A DNA stretch of 36,935 nucleotides from Helicobacter bilis (GCF_900198365.1 NZ_FZMS01000018.1:1-36935), one strand, 5' to 3'. Shown: positions 1-9,214, counted from the first letter of the stretch. Numbers and translations are program-made. Notes: generated by a model not told the origin, from the sequence alone.

Positions 1-275
1 GCAATACCTACATTTCTAGCTGTGCTTTGCCCACCATTTTCTTTATCTATAAGTATAAATCTAGAATCTTTTGCTACATATTCTTTTGCTATATTTAGAC
101 TTTCATTATTATCTGTGCTGCCATCATTAACTAAAACAATGCTTAGATTTTTATATGTTTGATTGATTACAGAATCTAGACATTCTCTCAAGTATGGTGC
201 TACATTATAGATCGGTATTACAACGCCTACTTTTTTGTTTTGTGGAGATTGTGTTGTGGTAGTGTTATGTTGCAT
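1..275 (-). CDS. Family 2 glycosyltransferase, N-terminal part (runs off the window)
   Basis: This is the first 91 codons of a gene reading leftwards out of the window. It shows the opening of a GT-A fold glycosyltransferase. After a 15-residue Gln/Thr-rich start come VVIPIYNVAPYL, the Rossmann-like first strand, then ECLDSVINQTYKN and VLVNDGSTDNN, the nucleotide-binding Asp region. ENGGQSTARNVG follows, typical of family 2 enzymes that build LPS or capsule glycans. The ATG is preceded by GAGAG at a 6-base spacing. A minus-strand TATAAT lies about 54 bases upstream, so this gene probably has its own promoter rather than belonging to the secG-frr-pyrE operon. Donor and acceptor cannot be told from this fragment. 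Confidence 0.9.
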   Translation of the reverse strand, partial: MQHNTTTTQSPQNKKVGVVIPIYNVAPYLRECLDSVINQTYKNLSIVLVNDGSTDNNESLNIAKEYVAKDSRFILIDKENGGQSTARNVGI

Positions 276-328
276 GGTGTTCTCTCGTGTTTATGTATAT
301 TTGAGTTTATCTCTCAAATAAACTTGCT

Positions 329-334
329 ATTATA
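329..334 (-). promoter_or_regulatory. Probable -10 box for the glycosyltransferase gene
   Basis: The minus strand reads TGCTATAATAGC, a perfect TATAAT in the 99-base gap between pyrE and the glycosyltransferase start. No clear -35 is seen, which is usual for vegetative promoters in Helicobacter and Campylobacter. Inferred from sequence only. Confidence 0.45.
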
Positions 335-374
335 GCAAAAGATATATAGTCATGATTGATTCTAATATCTAAAA

Positions 375-998
375 CTACTGCCTACTTCCGGGTTTATACG
401 CAACGGAATCTTTACAAAGTGGGCAGGTCTTGGCGTCGTAAAGCTCAAAATCAAAGTCAGCTAATGCAAATAGTGGGATATCTTGGGTTAATTTACACGC
501 TTCTTTGCTTGTAGTTATAGAATGTGTGCCATCTGTATTTGTGCGTCTGCAAAGCCCACGATTTGCTAATCCTGCGAATGCGACTATAGCGCCACCAGCA
601 CTTTTTATGCACTCTGCACTCTCCATGGCACTCCCACCGGTTGTGATGATATCTTCACAGATTAGCACCCTCTCGTTTTTAGCTACTTCAAAGCCACGCC
701 GTAAGGTCATCTTACCATCAACTCTTTCGGTGAAGATAAATCTCACATTAAGCGCTCTTGCCAACTCATAACCAGCTAAGATACCACCTAATGCAGGGGA
801 GCATACACAATCTAACTTAACGCCATAATCTAGTATTTGCTGTGCTAACTCTTTTGCTAGAATCTCTGCTGTTTTTGGATTCTCTAGCACTTTTGCAGAC
901 TGCAGATAAAACGCACTATGATTGCCACTACTCAGTAAAAAATGCCCTTCAAGCAAAGCATTATGCTCTTTATAAATAGATTCTATATCTAATGCCAT
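375..998 (-). CDS. pyrE: Orotate phosphoribosyltransferase
   Basis: A 207-aa enzyme that transfers phosphoribose from PRPP to orotate to give OMP, the fifth step of pyrimidine synthesis, in the cytosol. The type I PRPP-binding motif is clear as [14 protein letters not shown] near residues 109-122. The catalytic-loop region is [15 protein letters not shown], with the conserved Lys and Arg residues. [11 protein letters not shown] near the N-terminus matches the orotate-side loop. The C-terminus carries CPLC, a short Cys pair also seen in the longer epsilonproteobacterial PyrE type. It starts 3 bases after the frr stop with AAGG upstream, so it is translationally close to frr in the secG-frr-pyrE operon. 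Length and motifs are normal and no defect is visible. Confidence 0.97.
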   Translation of the reverse strand: MALDIESIYKEHNALLEGHFLLSSGNHSAFYLQSAKVLENPKTAEILAKELAQQILDYGVKLDCVCSPALGGILAGYELARALNVRFIFTERVDGKMTLRRGFEVAKNERVLICEDIITTGGSAMESAECIKSAGGAIVAFAGLANRGLCRRTNTDGTHSITTSKEACKLTQDIPLFALADFDFELYDAKTCPLCKDSVAYKPGSRQ

Positions 999-1001
999 TT
1001 T

Positions 1002-1559
1002 TTATACCTTCATTACTTCTTCTTCTTTTGTTTTTACCATACTATCAATCTTTTTAATATGCTCATCTGTGATTTTTTGAATCTCATCAGCACCTTTTTT
1101 GCTTTCATCTGTGGTTATTGTCTTGTCTTTTTCAAGCTTTTTAATCGCATTGTTAGAATCTTGTCGAATGTTTCTTACTGCAATCTTTGCTTTCTCACCC
1201 ATTGCCTTTGCTTGTTTGGCAATGTCTTTTCTTTGGTCTGAAGTCATCGGTGGGAAAAAAAGCTTGATACACTCGCCATCTGCGTTTGGATTAACCCCTA
1301 TGTTTGCCTCTTGTATTGCCTTTTCTATTTCTTTTAATAAGGGCTTTTCCCATGGATTAATGATAATTGTCGTTGCATCTTGGGCTATCACACTGCCGAC
1401 TTGGGCTAATGGTGTAGGTGTGCCATAGTAATCTACACGGATATTATCAAGGATATTCACACTCACTCTACCGCTACGCAATGTTGCAAAACCTTTCTGT
1501 AATGATTGCAAACTTTTTTGCATGTATTCTTTTGTATTATTGTAAATATCTTGCAACAT
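1002..1559 (-). CDS. frr: Ribosome recycling factor
   Basis: A 185-aa protein of normal length for RRF, which splits post-termination ribosomes together with EF-G. The family pattern is visible throughout. It includes [20 protein letters not shown] near residues 27-46, [16 protein letters not shown], and the long helical end with [17 protein letters not shown] and [18 protein letters not shown]. The ATG shares one base with the secG stop (TAATG arrangement) and has GGAG just upstream, so frr is translationally coupled to secG. pyrE follows after 3 bases. The order secG-frr-pyrE is also known in other Helicobacter and Campylobacter genomes. Confidence 0.98.
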   Translation of the reverse strand: MLQDIYNNTKEYMQKSLQSLQKGFATLRSGRVSVNILDNIRVDYYGTPTPLAQVGSVIAQDATTIIINPWEKPLLKEIEKAIQEANIGVNPNADGECIKLFFPPMTSDQRKDIAKQAKAMGEKAKIAVRNIRQDSNNAIKKLEKDKTITTDESKKGADEIQKITDEHIKKIDSMVKTKEEEVMKV

Positions 1560-1987
1560 TATTTATCTCCTTGTGTAGTGGTCTTAGAATCTGTAGTTGT
1601 AGATTCTGTATTGAGTGAAGGCGTGAGTGGTGCTTGTGATGTAAGGGCTGGTTGTGTGCCTTGTAAAAGCGGACTAGATAAAGGTAGCGTGCTATCTGTT
1701 GGTGTGAGTGGCAATGCTTTTGGAATCTCTACGCCATCAAGCACACTTGAACTACGGCTTGATTTTGTATTATAGAGATAACCCAAAGCGATGGTGTTTA
1801 TAATGAAAAGCAAACCTAAAAACATGGTGATTTTTGCCATGAAGTTAGCAGGACCTTTTGCACCAAAAAGGCTTTCATTGCTCCCACTATATGCACCTAA
1901 ACCTATGCTAGAACTCTTTTGTAATAACACAGCTATAACGATAGCAATGGTTAATATCACTTGAAAGACAATCAAAACACTTGTCAT
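1559..1987 (-). CDS. secG: Preprotein translocase subunit SecG
   Basis: SecG is the small subunit of the SecYEG channel in the inner membrane. The 142-aa product has the usual two transmembrane helices: residues about 3-22 ([20 protein letters not shown]) and about 50-70 ([21 protein letters not shown]). Between them is the conserved loop with [21 protein letters not shown]. The tail after residue 75 is a long Ser/Thr/Pro/Gln-rich extension, longer than in E. coli SecG (110 aa) but common in epsilonproteobacteria. It is the first gene of the secG-frr-pyrE operon, and a perfect minus-strand TATAAT lies about 70 bases upstream. Confidence 0.93.
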   Translation of the reverse strand: MTSVLIVFQVILTIAIVIAVLLQKSSSIGLGAYSGSNESLFGAKGPANFMAKITMFLGLLFIINTIALGYLYNTKSSRSSSVLDGVEIPKALPLTPTDSTLPLSSPLLQGTQPALTSQAPLTPSLNTESTTTDSKTTTQGDK

Positions 1988-2054
1988 AAAAACTCCCTAA
2001 AAAATGAAAAAGATTCTAAACTCATATTAAAGCCATAAAAATATAAAAGCCGAC

Positions 2055-2060
2055 ATTATA
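2055..2060 (-). promoter_or_regulatory. Probable -10 box of the secG-frr-pyrE operon
   Basis: The minus strand reads TTGCTATAATGTCGG, about 70 bases before the secG ATG in an otherwise gene-free gap of 157 bases. No convincing -35 is seen. The match is a perfect hexamer, but the assignment is by position only. Confidence 0.5.
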
Positions 2061-2144
2061 GCAAAAAATGCTAAATAGCGTATAATTTGGGCGAAAAGTA
2101 ATGAGTGCGAACACTAAAAATACAATATTATTTAAACGCTATAA

Positions 2145-2819
2145 TTATTTCTTAGGGATAGTATGAAAAGTGCGTGCATGGCAAAAATATGTTTGAAAGA
2201 TTCCAAAGACTTGTGGCGTATTCTCTAGCAATGCGTTGTCAATTTGTATATAGTTTGGTGAAAGGGCGATTGTATGGCGTTTTATGCCTTTCTCTAAAAA
2301 AGTCATAACCATAAGAATGCCATCTAGATTATATGCGTTTGGATTGTGGATATTTAGATTTTTGGAATCTAAGTTTTGTGAATCTAAACTTTGAATGTTT
2401 AATCCTTGAGAATTAAGCACAAATTGCTTTTGTGCTTCCTTATTTGCAGGCTTTAGCACGAGATTCTGTAATCGCAAAAGATTGTCTTTATATTGTGTGG
2501 TGGTGAGTTCTAATTGTATGCCAAGATTCTCTACCTCATCACTATGCAGTCTATTTTGCATAGCGATTTGCTGTGGGATACATGCTGTGTTTAGCTGCAT
2601 GTTTTTTTGTATCACTTCATGTATGAGATTGCGTAAAATCATATTTTGGGGTTTGGAATCTATGCTAGATTGTGATATGTCTATGCGTGGTATATCAATA
2701 TGCGGCAGGGTGGGGTTTTTTGGCGTATTTATGGTTGGGGCTTGTGGCACATTTAATTGATTTGCAAATAACTGATTAGATAGTAACAGATAAGGGAGTA
2801 TAAAATATAAAACTTTCAT
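2145..2819 (-). CDS. Unrecognised exported protein (224 aa)
   Basis: I do not recognise a family. Residues 1-19 (MKVLYFILPYLLLSNQLFA) form a clear Sec signal peptide with an LFA-N cleavage site. The mature part starts with a Pro-rich stretch, followed by a helical, Gln-rich middle (residues about 60-125). A central stretch repeats the unit LNxQNLDSKNL and coincides with three AGAATC-type words in the DNA. The C-terminal part (residues about 165-224) is compact, with two Cys and a basic end. Two Cys near residues 79 and 213 could form a disulphide in the periplasm. The gene starts 18 bases after the upstream exported protein, so the two are likely co-transcribed. Confidence 0.75.
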   Translation of the reverse strand: MKVLYFILPYLLLSNQLFANQLNVPQAPTINTPKNPTLPHIDIPRIDISQSSIDSKPQNMILRNLIHEVIQKNMQLNTACIPQQIAMQNRLHSDEVENLGIQLELTTTQYKDNLLRLQNLVLKPANKEAQKQFVLNSQGLNIQSLDSQNLDSKNLNIHNPNAYNLDGILMVMTFLEKGIKRHTIALSPNYIQIDNALLENTPQVFGIFQTYFCHARTFHTIPKK

Positions 2820-2837
2820 AATCTTTTCCTTGCAATA

Positions 2838-3812
2838 TTACGCTATTTTAATATGTGAATATTTTAGAATCTTAGCAAGAATATCAAAAAAGGTATTATC
2901 AATGGCTGTGAGACTCTCAATCTCATAAAGCGATAATATAAGATTCTCACTTCCCTTTATGCGTAGTGATAGACTTTGATTTGGCGTTGTAGCGATTGCG
3001 ATGAGTTTATGCAGGACTTTTGTTAAACCCTGCTGTTCTTGTTTTGAAAGATTTGCTTGTTTATTAATCGCATTTAGAATCTCAAAAGATTTTTGCAAAA
3101 ACGCTAAATAATCCTTGGTTAATATAGAATCTTGCATAATGCGATAATCTCTATCATCTTGTGGAGTTGTGCTAGTAGCGATATGCTGCTCTCTTTTATA
3201 AAGGTCAAATAGAATCTCATTTAAATTTGTGCTTTTTATCCATATTGTTGCATTATTGATGGCTATTTTATAGTCTTTTTGCCATGCTTCATCATCTTGG
3301 TGTTGCAAGGGCTGTTTAAATCGCTCATGCTCTAAAAGATGTGCTTCAAGCAGACTATTTGCAGTATTATACATGGGGTGCGTGGTAATAAAGTTTGCAT
3401 GTGCTACAATGTGATATGCACTAGATTGCATGGTGCATTCTGTCGTGGCTTGTATGCTTTTATCGGGTTTATCTTGTGTGAATTTGGACTTTTCAATACA
3501 GAGTATTGAATCTGGTATAAGTGCAGTGAGATTATAGCCCTCAAAGTTAAGATTTTGTGTGTGAAACTCAAAATAGCGGTGTTTTAGCAATGTATCTTCT
3601 TGCAATTCAAGTATATATTGAAATTTTTTTGCTACTACGCCATCTATCCATTCTACATTTTCTACATTGCATACGACTTTATACTCTTCGTTTTTACACT
3701 CTATATCTGGCGATATTTCATAGGTTTGTGCTTGTGCGTATTGAGTAAGAGTGATAGCTAAACACGCATTAATGCTAAACACACAAAGCAATATTACATA
3801 GCATAATCTCAT
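2838..3812 (-). CDS. Unrecognised exported protein (324 aa)
   Basis: I do not recognise a family. The N-terminus (MRLCYVILLCVFSINACLA) is a signal peptide, probably cut after CLA. The mature part begins with two Cys-containing segments (IECKNEEYKVVCNVENVEW), suggesting a disulphide-bonded periplasmic domain with beta character up to about residue 140. From about residue 150 the protein is helical and rich in Lys, Glu and Leu, ending in a tail that resembles helical bundle repeats. It is the first gene of a two-gene unit with the next exported protein (18-base gap). The pair may work together in the periplasm, but nothing in the sequence names a substrate. Confidence 0.75.
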   Translation of the reverse strand: MRLCYVILLCVFSINACLAITLTQYAQAQTYEISPDIECKNEEYKVVCNVENVEWIDGVVAKKFQYILELQEDTLLKHRYFEFHTQNLNFEGYNLTALIPDSILCIEKSKFTQDKPDKSIQATTECTMQSSAYHIVAHANFITTHPMYNTANSLLEAHLLEHERFKQPLQHQDDEAWQKDYKIAINNATIWIKSTNLNEILFDLYKREQHIATSTTPQDDRDYRIMQDSILTKDYLAFLQKSFEILNAINKQANLSKQEQQGLTKVLHKLIAIATTPNQSLSLRIKGSENLILSLYEIESLTAIDNTFFDILAKILKYSHIKIA

Positions 3813-4049
3813 ACAAACCTTTCAAACACTAGTCCCAAGTTGAATCAATTTGAATAAATCTTTAATTTTCATTAAACCTTTAGCATTGAAATATTAGCAC
3901 AAAAAGAAGTAAAAGACTATTACTAGCAAGAGAAACTTACCTTAGCATATATTTAATTTTAAGCTTTTCTTGTTAATCCCATTACAATAGTATTTATTTA
4001 GAATCTAAATTTAATGCTACAATGCTATAAAAAACAGAGAGTTTCACAC

Positions 4050-5852
4050 ATGCAACCATTACAAAGTTATCTACTACAAGGGGCTACTAGCTATTTAGAA
4101 TTTTTAGAGCAAACAAATCAAGGCATAGAAGAAATACATATACTTCGTATCCGCATGGAAAAGTATGATACGCTATTGCTAGAACTAGATCGTATGCTAT
4201 TTGGCACAGATTATTTACAAGTCTATATACAAGATTTTATAATCGATATAGACTCATTTGAAGAAAAAAGCTTTAATGAGCCGACTAAAACATTGAGATT
4301 AAAATTTTCAGATTCACTGCTTACAACCTTGCTTGATGAAACTACACAGAATAATAAAGAAGTAAAGTTAAGTAAAGATTCTATAATATCTTATTTGCTT
4401 GGTGATAATTATAAAAAAGAAGTGCCAAAACATTTGCGAATTTTTAATGATTTAAAATTTCTTGTAAAAAATATACGAGATTTTCTCAATAAAGATTCAC
4501 TAAAACTAGCCCTGCCAACAACAAAGCCAATAGAGCTAAAAATCACGCTAGATTCTCACATAAGCAAAGAGCAACAAGAAGCAATCAAAGGCATTTTCAC
4601 TCATCCTATAAGCTATGTTTGGGGGATTAGCGGGAGTGGTAAAACACAAGTTGTGCTTTTTAACTGCCTCTTAAATCTTATCACACAAAACAAAAAGACA
4701 TTGATACTTGCCCCGACAAATACCGCATTAGAACAAATCTTTATCGCCCTTATCACACAAGGTGATAGAAAAGGTTTGCCTCGATATAAATTCCTGCGTT
4801 TAGGTATGCCAAGTAGTGATTTTTTACAAAATTTCCCTGATGTGTGTTTGCAAGCTGATGAGAAAGATTCTAAAGAAGAGTTAGAATCTAATAATGAATT
4901 ACAAAGTCTATTTAAGCCGCAAACACTAAAAGAAAGACTGCAAGAGTGCCTTGTTATAGGCGTTACACTCGATAGCTTTGTGAAGCGTTATGCCCAGCTT
5001 TGTGAGTTAGAGTTTTCACATATTTTCCTTGATGAATGTGCCTTTTCACCACTTATAAAGCTTATCGCCCCACTTACACTTAATACGCCAATAACCCTTT
5101 TGGGCGACCATAAGCAATTAATGCCAATCTGTCACATGCAAGATTCTGACATTCAAACCAAACACTTTGAAGTGTGCGTATGGAGTTTAAACACGCTCTT
5201 TTTAGAAATGTTTTTTAATAATCACGCGATACTACACGCACAGCATAACTATGATGATATTACATTTAACTCTATCGCCCATTATAAGCTTACAACTACG
5301 CACCGCTATGGCAATAATCTAGCCCATGTGCTAGATAGACATGTCTATCATAATGGCTTAAATGGCAAAGGTTTGCCAACAGAGATTTATTATATCGATA
5401 GCACAAACTTTGGACCAAGCTATGAGTATAACGCACAAAATAATCGTAATGAAAGTATGGGCGAGGCAAATGCAATTGCTGCATTAACCCAAATACTTAT
5501 AGATGAATATGCGATTCTAACCCCATTTAGAGACCAGCAAAAGCTTTTAATCTCAAAGCGTATCCCTAAACATAGCGTTTTTACAATCCATAAATCACAA
5601 GGAAAAGAGTTTGATACTATCATTTTTTCACCAGTGAAATTTAGCAAATATATGACAGATTCTTACAATAAAGCCGCATTATTCGCACTCAATGTAGCAG
5701 TTAGCAGACTAAAAAAGAAGCTTATTATCGTATGTGATTATTCCTCTTGGATACGCAGACAAGGGCAATTTATCACAGCGTTACTGCAAAATGCAAAGCC
5801 TTATCCACTCTCACATAGACAGCCCATAAAGCCTAGTGAATTGCCGTTTTAA
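4050..5852 (+). CDS. Superfamily 1 (Upf1/Dna2-type) helicase-like ATPase
   Basis: A 600-aa protein with the full set of SF1 motifs, numbered here from the ATG at 4050. Walker A is GISGSGKTQ near residues 192-200, and motif Ia lies in TLILAPTNTALEQ. Walker B is IFLDECAF near 329, with Cys-Ala after the DE. Motif III is LLGDHKQLMP, motif IV has TTHRYG, motif V has HKSQGKEFDTIIF and motif VI NVAVSRLKKKL. This combination fits the AAA_11/AAA_12 branch, enzymes that unwind or translocate on nucleic acid; the substrate is unknown. The first 170 residues match nothing I know. The frame is open with an ATG at 4014, but the one at 4050 has AGAGAG 8 bases upstream and is preferred. It stands alone, divergent from the exported-protein pair. 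Confidence 0.85.
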   Translation: MQPLQSYLLQGATSYLEFLEQTNQGIEEIHILRIRMEKYDTLLLELDRMLFGTDYLQVYIQDFIIDIDSFEEKSFNEPTKTLRLKFSDSLLTTLLDETTQNNKEVKLSKDSIISYLLGDNYKKEVPKHLRIFNDLKFLVKNIRDFLNKDSLKLALPTTKPIELKITLDSHISKEQQEAIKGIFTHPISYVWGISGSGKTQVVLFNCLLNLITQNKKTLILAPTNTALEQIFIALITQGDRKGLPRYKFLRLGMPSSDFLQNFPDVCLQADEKDSKEELESNNELQSLFKPQTLKERLQECLVIGVTLDSFVKRYAQLCELEFSHIFLDECAFSPLIKLIAPLTLNTPITLLGDHKQLMPICHMQDSDIQTKHFEVCVWSLNTLFLEMFFNNHAILHAQHNYDDITFNSIAHYKLTTTHRYGNNLAHVLDRHVYHNGLNGKGLPTEIYYIDSTNFGPSYEYNAQNNRNESMGEANAIAALTQILIDEYAILTPFRDQQKLLISKRIPKHSVFTIHKSQGKEFDTIIFSPVKFSKYMTDSYNKAALFALNVAVSRLKKKLIIVCDYSSWIRRQGQFITALLQNAKPYPLSHRQPIKPSELPF

Positions 5853-5889
5853 GATATAGAGTCTTATATGCAATATTGAAGCAATATGC

Positions 5890-5926
5890 ATATAGAATCT
5901 TTTAGATTACTTTTAAGATTCTATAT
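5890..5926. terminator. Stem-loop after the helicase gene
   Basis: ATATAGAATCTT at 5890-5901 pairs perfectly with AAGATTCTATAT at 5915-5926 across a 13-base loop. It lies 37 bases after the helicase stop. The stem is AT-rich and no T-run follows, so it is not a classic intrinsic terminator. It may protect or end the transcript. Confidence 0.4.
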
Positions 5927-6136
5927 TGCTTATGCGGAGTTTAAACGCAAAAATATGTTCTTAGAAGCTGCGACTTTGGGGTAAATGCAGGTTGAGATGC
6001 AAAAGGGATTTTAGAAACCAACATGATAATCCATCATGTTGAGCGTAGCAAAACTCTAACACTAGAGAATCCAAATTTAAGCGACTTGGAATCTCATTTG
6101 TGTAAAATCTAAAAATCTAATAAAATTTAGCTATAC

Positions 6137-6166
6137 CACTTTGGGTGACTGCAGGGTTTAGGGTGC
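6137..6166. repeat. Dispersed repeat, GGGTG-type, intergenic copy
   Basis: The stretch with TGCAGGGTTTAGGGTGC-like sequence (GGGTGACTGCAGGGTTTA, then GGGTGC) recurs almost exactly inside the type IIG gene at 16232-16256. A weaker, more diverged copy starts near 5974. It codes for nothing here, while the other copy is read in frame as protein, so the unit behaves as a small mobile or recombining repeat. Two good copies is thin evidence. Confidence 0.5.
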
Positions 6167-6232
6167 AAAAAATAAAAACAAACATGCAAAAAAGCAGGAC
6201 ACAAAACAAAAAGATTCCGCAATCTTAGAAAT

Positions 6233-7483
6233 CTAGTGTGATTCTACAATAATCTCTGTATCAGTGCTAAGGTTTTCACCGCTGATTGCTACCATTTTAG
6301 AATCCGAAATGCCTATATTTATCGGTATAGACTTTGGGATTCCATCTTCTAGTATCCATATTGAGCCTTGTTTTTGGCTATTTGTGCTTGTGGTGGGGCT
6401 TGCTTGTTTTTGTCGTCTTGGGGGAGAAAGCATAAGTGGGTTTGATGATTTTTTAGAATCTGGCTTTGCTTGTTGTGCTTGTGGATTATAAAATATCGCT
6501 GCGACTGGGACTAAAAGCGTATCTTTTTCGCTTGCTACTTGTATAAAAGCAGTAGCATTCATACCCGGTTTTAGAAGTAAATTTTCGTTATTTACATAGA
6601 TTGTTGTCTCATAGCTTGTGATATTATCTGTCGTTGTAGCGGCAAAATTCACTCTATCCACCTTTGCTTTAAATGTCTGGTTAGGATAGGCATCGACACT
6701 AAAGCTTACTTCTTGGTCTGACTGCACCTTGCCTATATCAGATTCTGAAATATTTACGACTAGATTCATTTCTTTTAGATTCTGTGCGAGTTTAAAAAGT
6801 GTTGGCGTTTGAAAGCTTGCAGCAACGGTCTGCCCTAGGCTTATACTTCGCTCTAGGATAATGCCATCTATTGGGCTTTTTATAATCGCATTTTGGAGAT
6901 CTATTTTTGCGGATTTTAGATTGGTTTGGATTTGGGCTATGCTTGCTTGTTTGATTTTTATATCAGCTTTTGCGGAGAGATAATCCATTTTTGCATTTTG
7001 TAGTTCAAGTTTTGAAGGGGTTTTGCCCCCTGTTGCTTCATAGAGTTGCTGCTGTTGTTCGTAATTCCACTTTTTTTGCTCCAACGCTACCTTTGAGGCT
7101 TCAAGATTTGCTAGGGCAGATTGTAGCTGGGCTTCATAACCTTCTTTTGTTTGATTGAGTTTATTTGGATTGATTTCAGCTAGAATCTGATTTTTCCGCA
7201 CAGAGTCATTTATATCTACATATAGCCTATAAATTGTGCCAGAGATTTGACTACCGATTTCTACTTCATTTGTTGGCGAGAGTGTGCCTGTGGCTGACAC
7301 GCTTTGTGTAATATCGCCCTTTATAGGCTTTATAGTAGTATAAGTAATGTTTTTAGAATCATGCAAAAAGAGATAAAAAAGGATAATGGCAAGTAGCAAT
7401 ATCGCAATAATAGCAAGTATAACAAACTTCTTTTTTGCTCCCTTTGGTGTGACAGTATCATATATTTCTTTTGTGCTTGGCAT
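6233..7483 (-). CDS. macA: MacA-like periplasmic adaptor (membrane fusion protein)
   Basis: A 416-aa adaptor of an efflux or type I secretion system, anchored in the inner membrane and bridging to an outer-membrane channel. Residues about 19-43 are the membrane anchor. SQISGTIYRLYVDINDSV opens the lipoyl-like domain. A coiled-coil hairpin covers about residues 100-200 (Gln/Lys/Ala heptads), closing with KSPIDGIILERSISLGQTV. Beta-barrel and membrane-proximal domains follow. All this is typical of HlyD/MacA. An insertion near residues 335-372 is low-complexity Ser/Pro/Gln. AAGGAAG precedes the ATG. The gene follows the tolC-like gene by 18 bases, so the two form an operon. The MacB ABC permease normally encoded next is absent, so the partner must be elsewhere; the name macA is by resemblance. 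Confidence 0.85.
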   Translation of the reverse strand: MPSTKEIYDTVTPKGAKKKFVILAIIAILLLAIILFYLFLHDSKNITYTTIKPIKGDITQSVSATGTLSPTNEVEIGSQISGTIYRLYVDINDSVRKNQILAEINPNKLNQTKEGYEAQLQSALANLEASKVALEQKKWNYEQQQQLYEATGGKTPSKLELQNAKMDYLSAKADIKIKQASIAQIQTNLKSAKIDLQNAIIKSPIDGIILERSISLGQTVAASFQTPTLFKLAQNLKEMNLVVNISESDIGKVQSDQEVSFSVDAYPNQTFKAKVDRVNFAATTTDNITSYETTIYVNNENLLLKPGMNATAFIQVASEKDTLLVPVAAIFYNPQAQQAKPDSKKSSNPLMLSPPRRQKQASPTTSTNSQKQGSIWILEDGIPKSIPINIGISDSKMVAISGENLSTDTEIIVESH

Positions 7484-7501
7484 AATCTTCCTTTTATTTT
7501 T

Positions 7502-9067
7502 CTATAAATCATTTGCTGGGTCTATTGCTGTATTTTCTTGCTTATTTATCTTTGGGGTTCGCATAGTCTGTAAGATTCCATCTTTTAATTCATTTGGAGC
7601 AAAGTCGCCGCCAAAGGCTTTATAAAGGGCTATTACTGCTTGATTTTTGCTTAGATTTGCACTTGCAAGGGTGTTTTTTGCACGCAAATAGTTATTCTCA
7701 TATTCAAGCCTTGAGATAGAATCTATAAGGTTTTTTTGATAGCGAGATTCCATAATGACTAATGTATCTTTATTTATATTATAGTTTTCTTGTGTGTGCT
7801 TTAGTGTCTCTTGTGTGATGAATACATATTTTGCTGCATTCTCTATTTCTGCTAAGGCGGTATTAAGCGTATTTTGCAAGGAGTAAAAGGCTTGTTTTGT
7901 ATTCTCTTTTGCGATAATGTAGTCTTGTGTGAGTGTTTGACGATTAAGAATAGGGGCAGCAAGTGAGCCTGCCATCTGCCATACCATATCGCCTATACCA
8001 AGATGAGGTGAGAATAGAATCTGCCCTAGATTTCCGCTTAGATTCACACTTGGTAATAATGCCATTTTTTTATTATAGCGTTGATACAGAGAGCTATTGA
8101 GTGCAAATACACTTGCACGCACATCGGGGCGGTTAAATAAAACATTTGTTGGCATGGAATCTACATGCGGGATTTGCGGGGTTTTAAAGGTGTAGTTATC
8201 TGTGTTTATATCAAAGTTAAGCGTATTTGCATTGAGTAGCACTAGCAGGGCGTTTTTATTTTGCTCTAGCGTGTATTCAAGCGATAGGGTTGTATTTTTT
8301 TGCGTGAGATAGTTACTCTTTGTCGTTGCTACACTATCAAGCCCCACAAGCCCTAAATGGTATTTTTTCTCTGTGAGCTTATAGATTTCTTCAAGGTTTT
8401 GTGTGATTTGTTTATTAAGTGCAATGGCTTCTCTTGTTTGTCTTATGATAAAGTAGTAGTTTGCAATATCACCTAGCAAAATAACTTGTGCGGCTTGTAG
8501 ATTATATATTGACTGCAGAATCTGTTGTTTACTAGAGAGTCTCAATGCGTTTAATTTGCCAAAGAGATCGACCTCCCAGCTAAAAGATAAACTCATATTT
8601 GTCGTGTTTTGCGTGATATTTGTCTGAATCTGCTTGTAGTTGTTGTCGCTATAATTGTAGTTTAGCCCCACATTTGCTTTAGGGAATAGATTCCATGTGT
8701 TTATTTTTGCTGTGGCTCTTGCTTGTTTAATATTTGATTCTAAAGTTTTTATATTTGTATTTTGTTGCAAAGCATGATTTGCAAGTTCGTTTAATACAGA
8801 ATCATCAAATAGCATAAAAAATGTGCTTTTAAAGTCCTTGTATTCATTATCTTTAGTCGTAGCGATACTTTCTAATAAATCCTTATTTGCAAACACTCGC
8901 GGTGTATGCGTTTTGATTGCTAAATCACTCTCCTTAGGAAGATTTACACAACCTATACAATAAAAACATATAAAAGGGATAGTCATAAAACTCATGCGTA
9001 AAATATGTAAATAAATCATAGCTATCAAATAATATGGATATTGAAATACAACAGAACATACTCGCAT
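7502..9067 (-). CDS. TolC/NodT-type outer-membrane efflux lipoprotein
   Basis: An outer-membrane channel subunit of the TolC family (521 aa), which forms the trimeric exit duct for a tripartite pump. FYCIGC at residues 35-40 is a lipobox, with lipidation expected on Cys40. The family shows as two outer-membrane-efflux repeats. The first includes LSFSWEVDLFGKLNALR (about 160-180) and a coiled helical part. The second includes FNRPDVRASVFALNSSLYQRYN (about 310-332) and SLAAPILNRQTL, with LQNTLNTALAEIENAAK following. The first ATG has AAGG 8 bases upstream, so I keep it, although the lipobox is then unusually deep. An internal ATG at 8995 would give a more typical signal. It is the first gene of the operon with the MacA-like adaptor. 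Confidence 0.88.
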   Translation of the reverse strand: MRVCSVVFQYPYYLIAMIYLHILRMSFMTIPFICFYCIGCVNLPKESDLAIKTHTPRVFANKDLLESIATTKDNEYKDFKSTFFMLFDDSVLNELANHALQQNTNIKTLESNIKQARATAKINTWNLFPKANVGLNYNYSDNNYKQIQTNITQNTTNMSLSFSWEVDLFGKLNALRLSSKQQILQSIYNLQAAQVILLGDIANYYFIIRQTREAIALNKQITQNLEEIYKLTEKKYHLGLVGLDSVATTKSNYLTQKNTTLSLEYTLEQNKNALLVLLNANTLNFDINTDNYTFKTPQIPHVDSMPTNVLFNRPDVRASVFALNSSLYQRYNKKMALLPSVNLSGNLGQILFSPHLGIGDMVWQMAGSLAAPILNRQTLTQDYIIAKENTKQAFYSLQNTLNTALAEIENAAKYVFITQETLKHTQENYNINKDTLVIMESRYQKNLIDSISRLEYENNYLRAKNTLASANLSKNQAVIALYKAFGGDFAPNELKDGILQTMRTPKINKQENTAIDPANDL

Positions 9068-9116
9068 AAATAAACCTTATAAAATAACAAATTTGAAAAT
9101 TACTATTAAGATTGTA

Positions 9117-9122
9117 ATTATA
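9117..9122 (-). promoter_or_regulatory. Probable -10 box for the tolC-like/macA operon
   Basis: The minus strand reads TCATATAATTAC, containing a perfect TATAAT 50 bases before the tolC-like start. It lies in the 147-base gap shared with the divergent cytochrome c peroxidase gene, so one regulator bound here could affect both. Position-based inference. Confidence 0.4.
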
Positions 9123-9173
9123 TGAAATATTGTTAAAGTTTGTGCGATTTTATCCCCTAAATTCTCCTTAAAA

Positions 9174-9182
9174 TGTTATAAT
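9174..9182 (+). promoter_or_regulatory. Extended -10 promoter for cytochrome c peroxidase
   Basis: TGTTATAAT is a perfect extended -10 (TGn TATAAT) 32 bases before the preferred ATG. An AT-rich upstream region without a defined -35 fits Helicobacter vegetative promoters. Confidence 0.55.
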
Positions 9183-9214
9183 GGCGATTTTAACTCTACT
9201 TTAAAGGAATGATA

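Larger units (their letters stand above)
5853..6232. other. Gene-free region rich in inverted and dispersed repeats
   Basis: These 380 bases between the helicase and the macA-like gene, whose 3' ends converge, hold no convincing gene. Seen in order: a perfect 12-bp inverted repeat (5890-5901 with 5915-5926); a weak direct-repeat pair (5974-6003 and 6138-6170); a 7-bp inverted repeat, AACATGA/TCATGTT (6020-6040); and a diverged half-copy of the TGTCAT-type repeat found in the restriction gene (6034-6056, CATGTTGAGCGTAGC). There is no trace of a macB gene, which would be expected downstream of macA. Confidence 0.7.
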
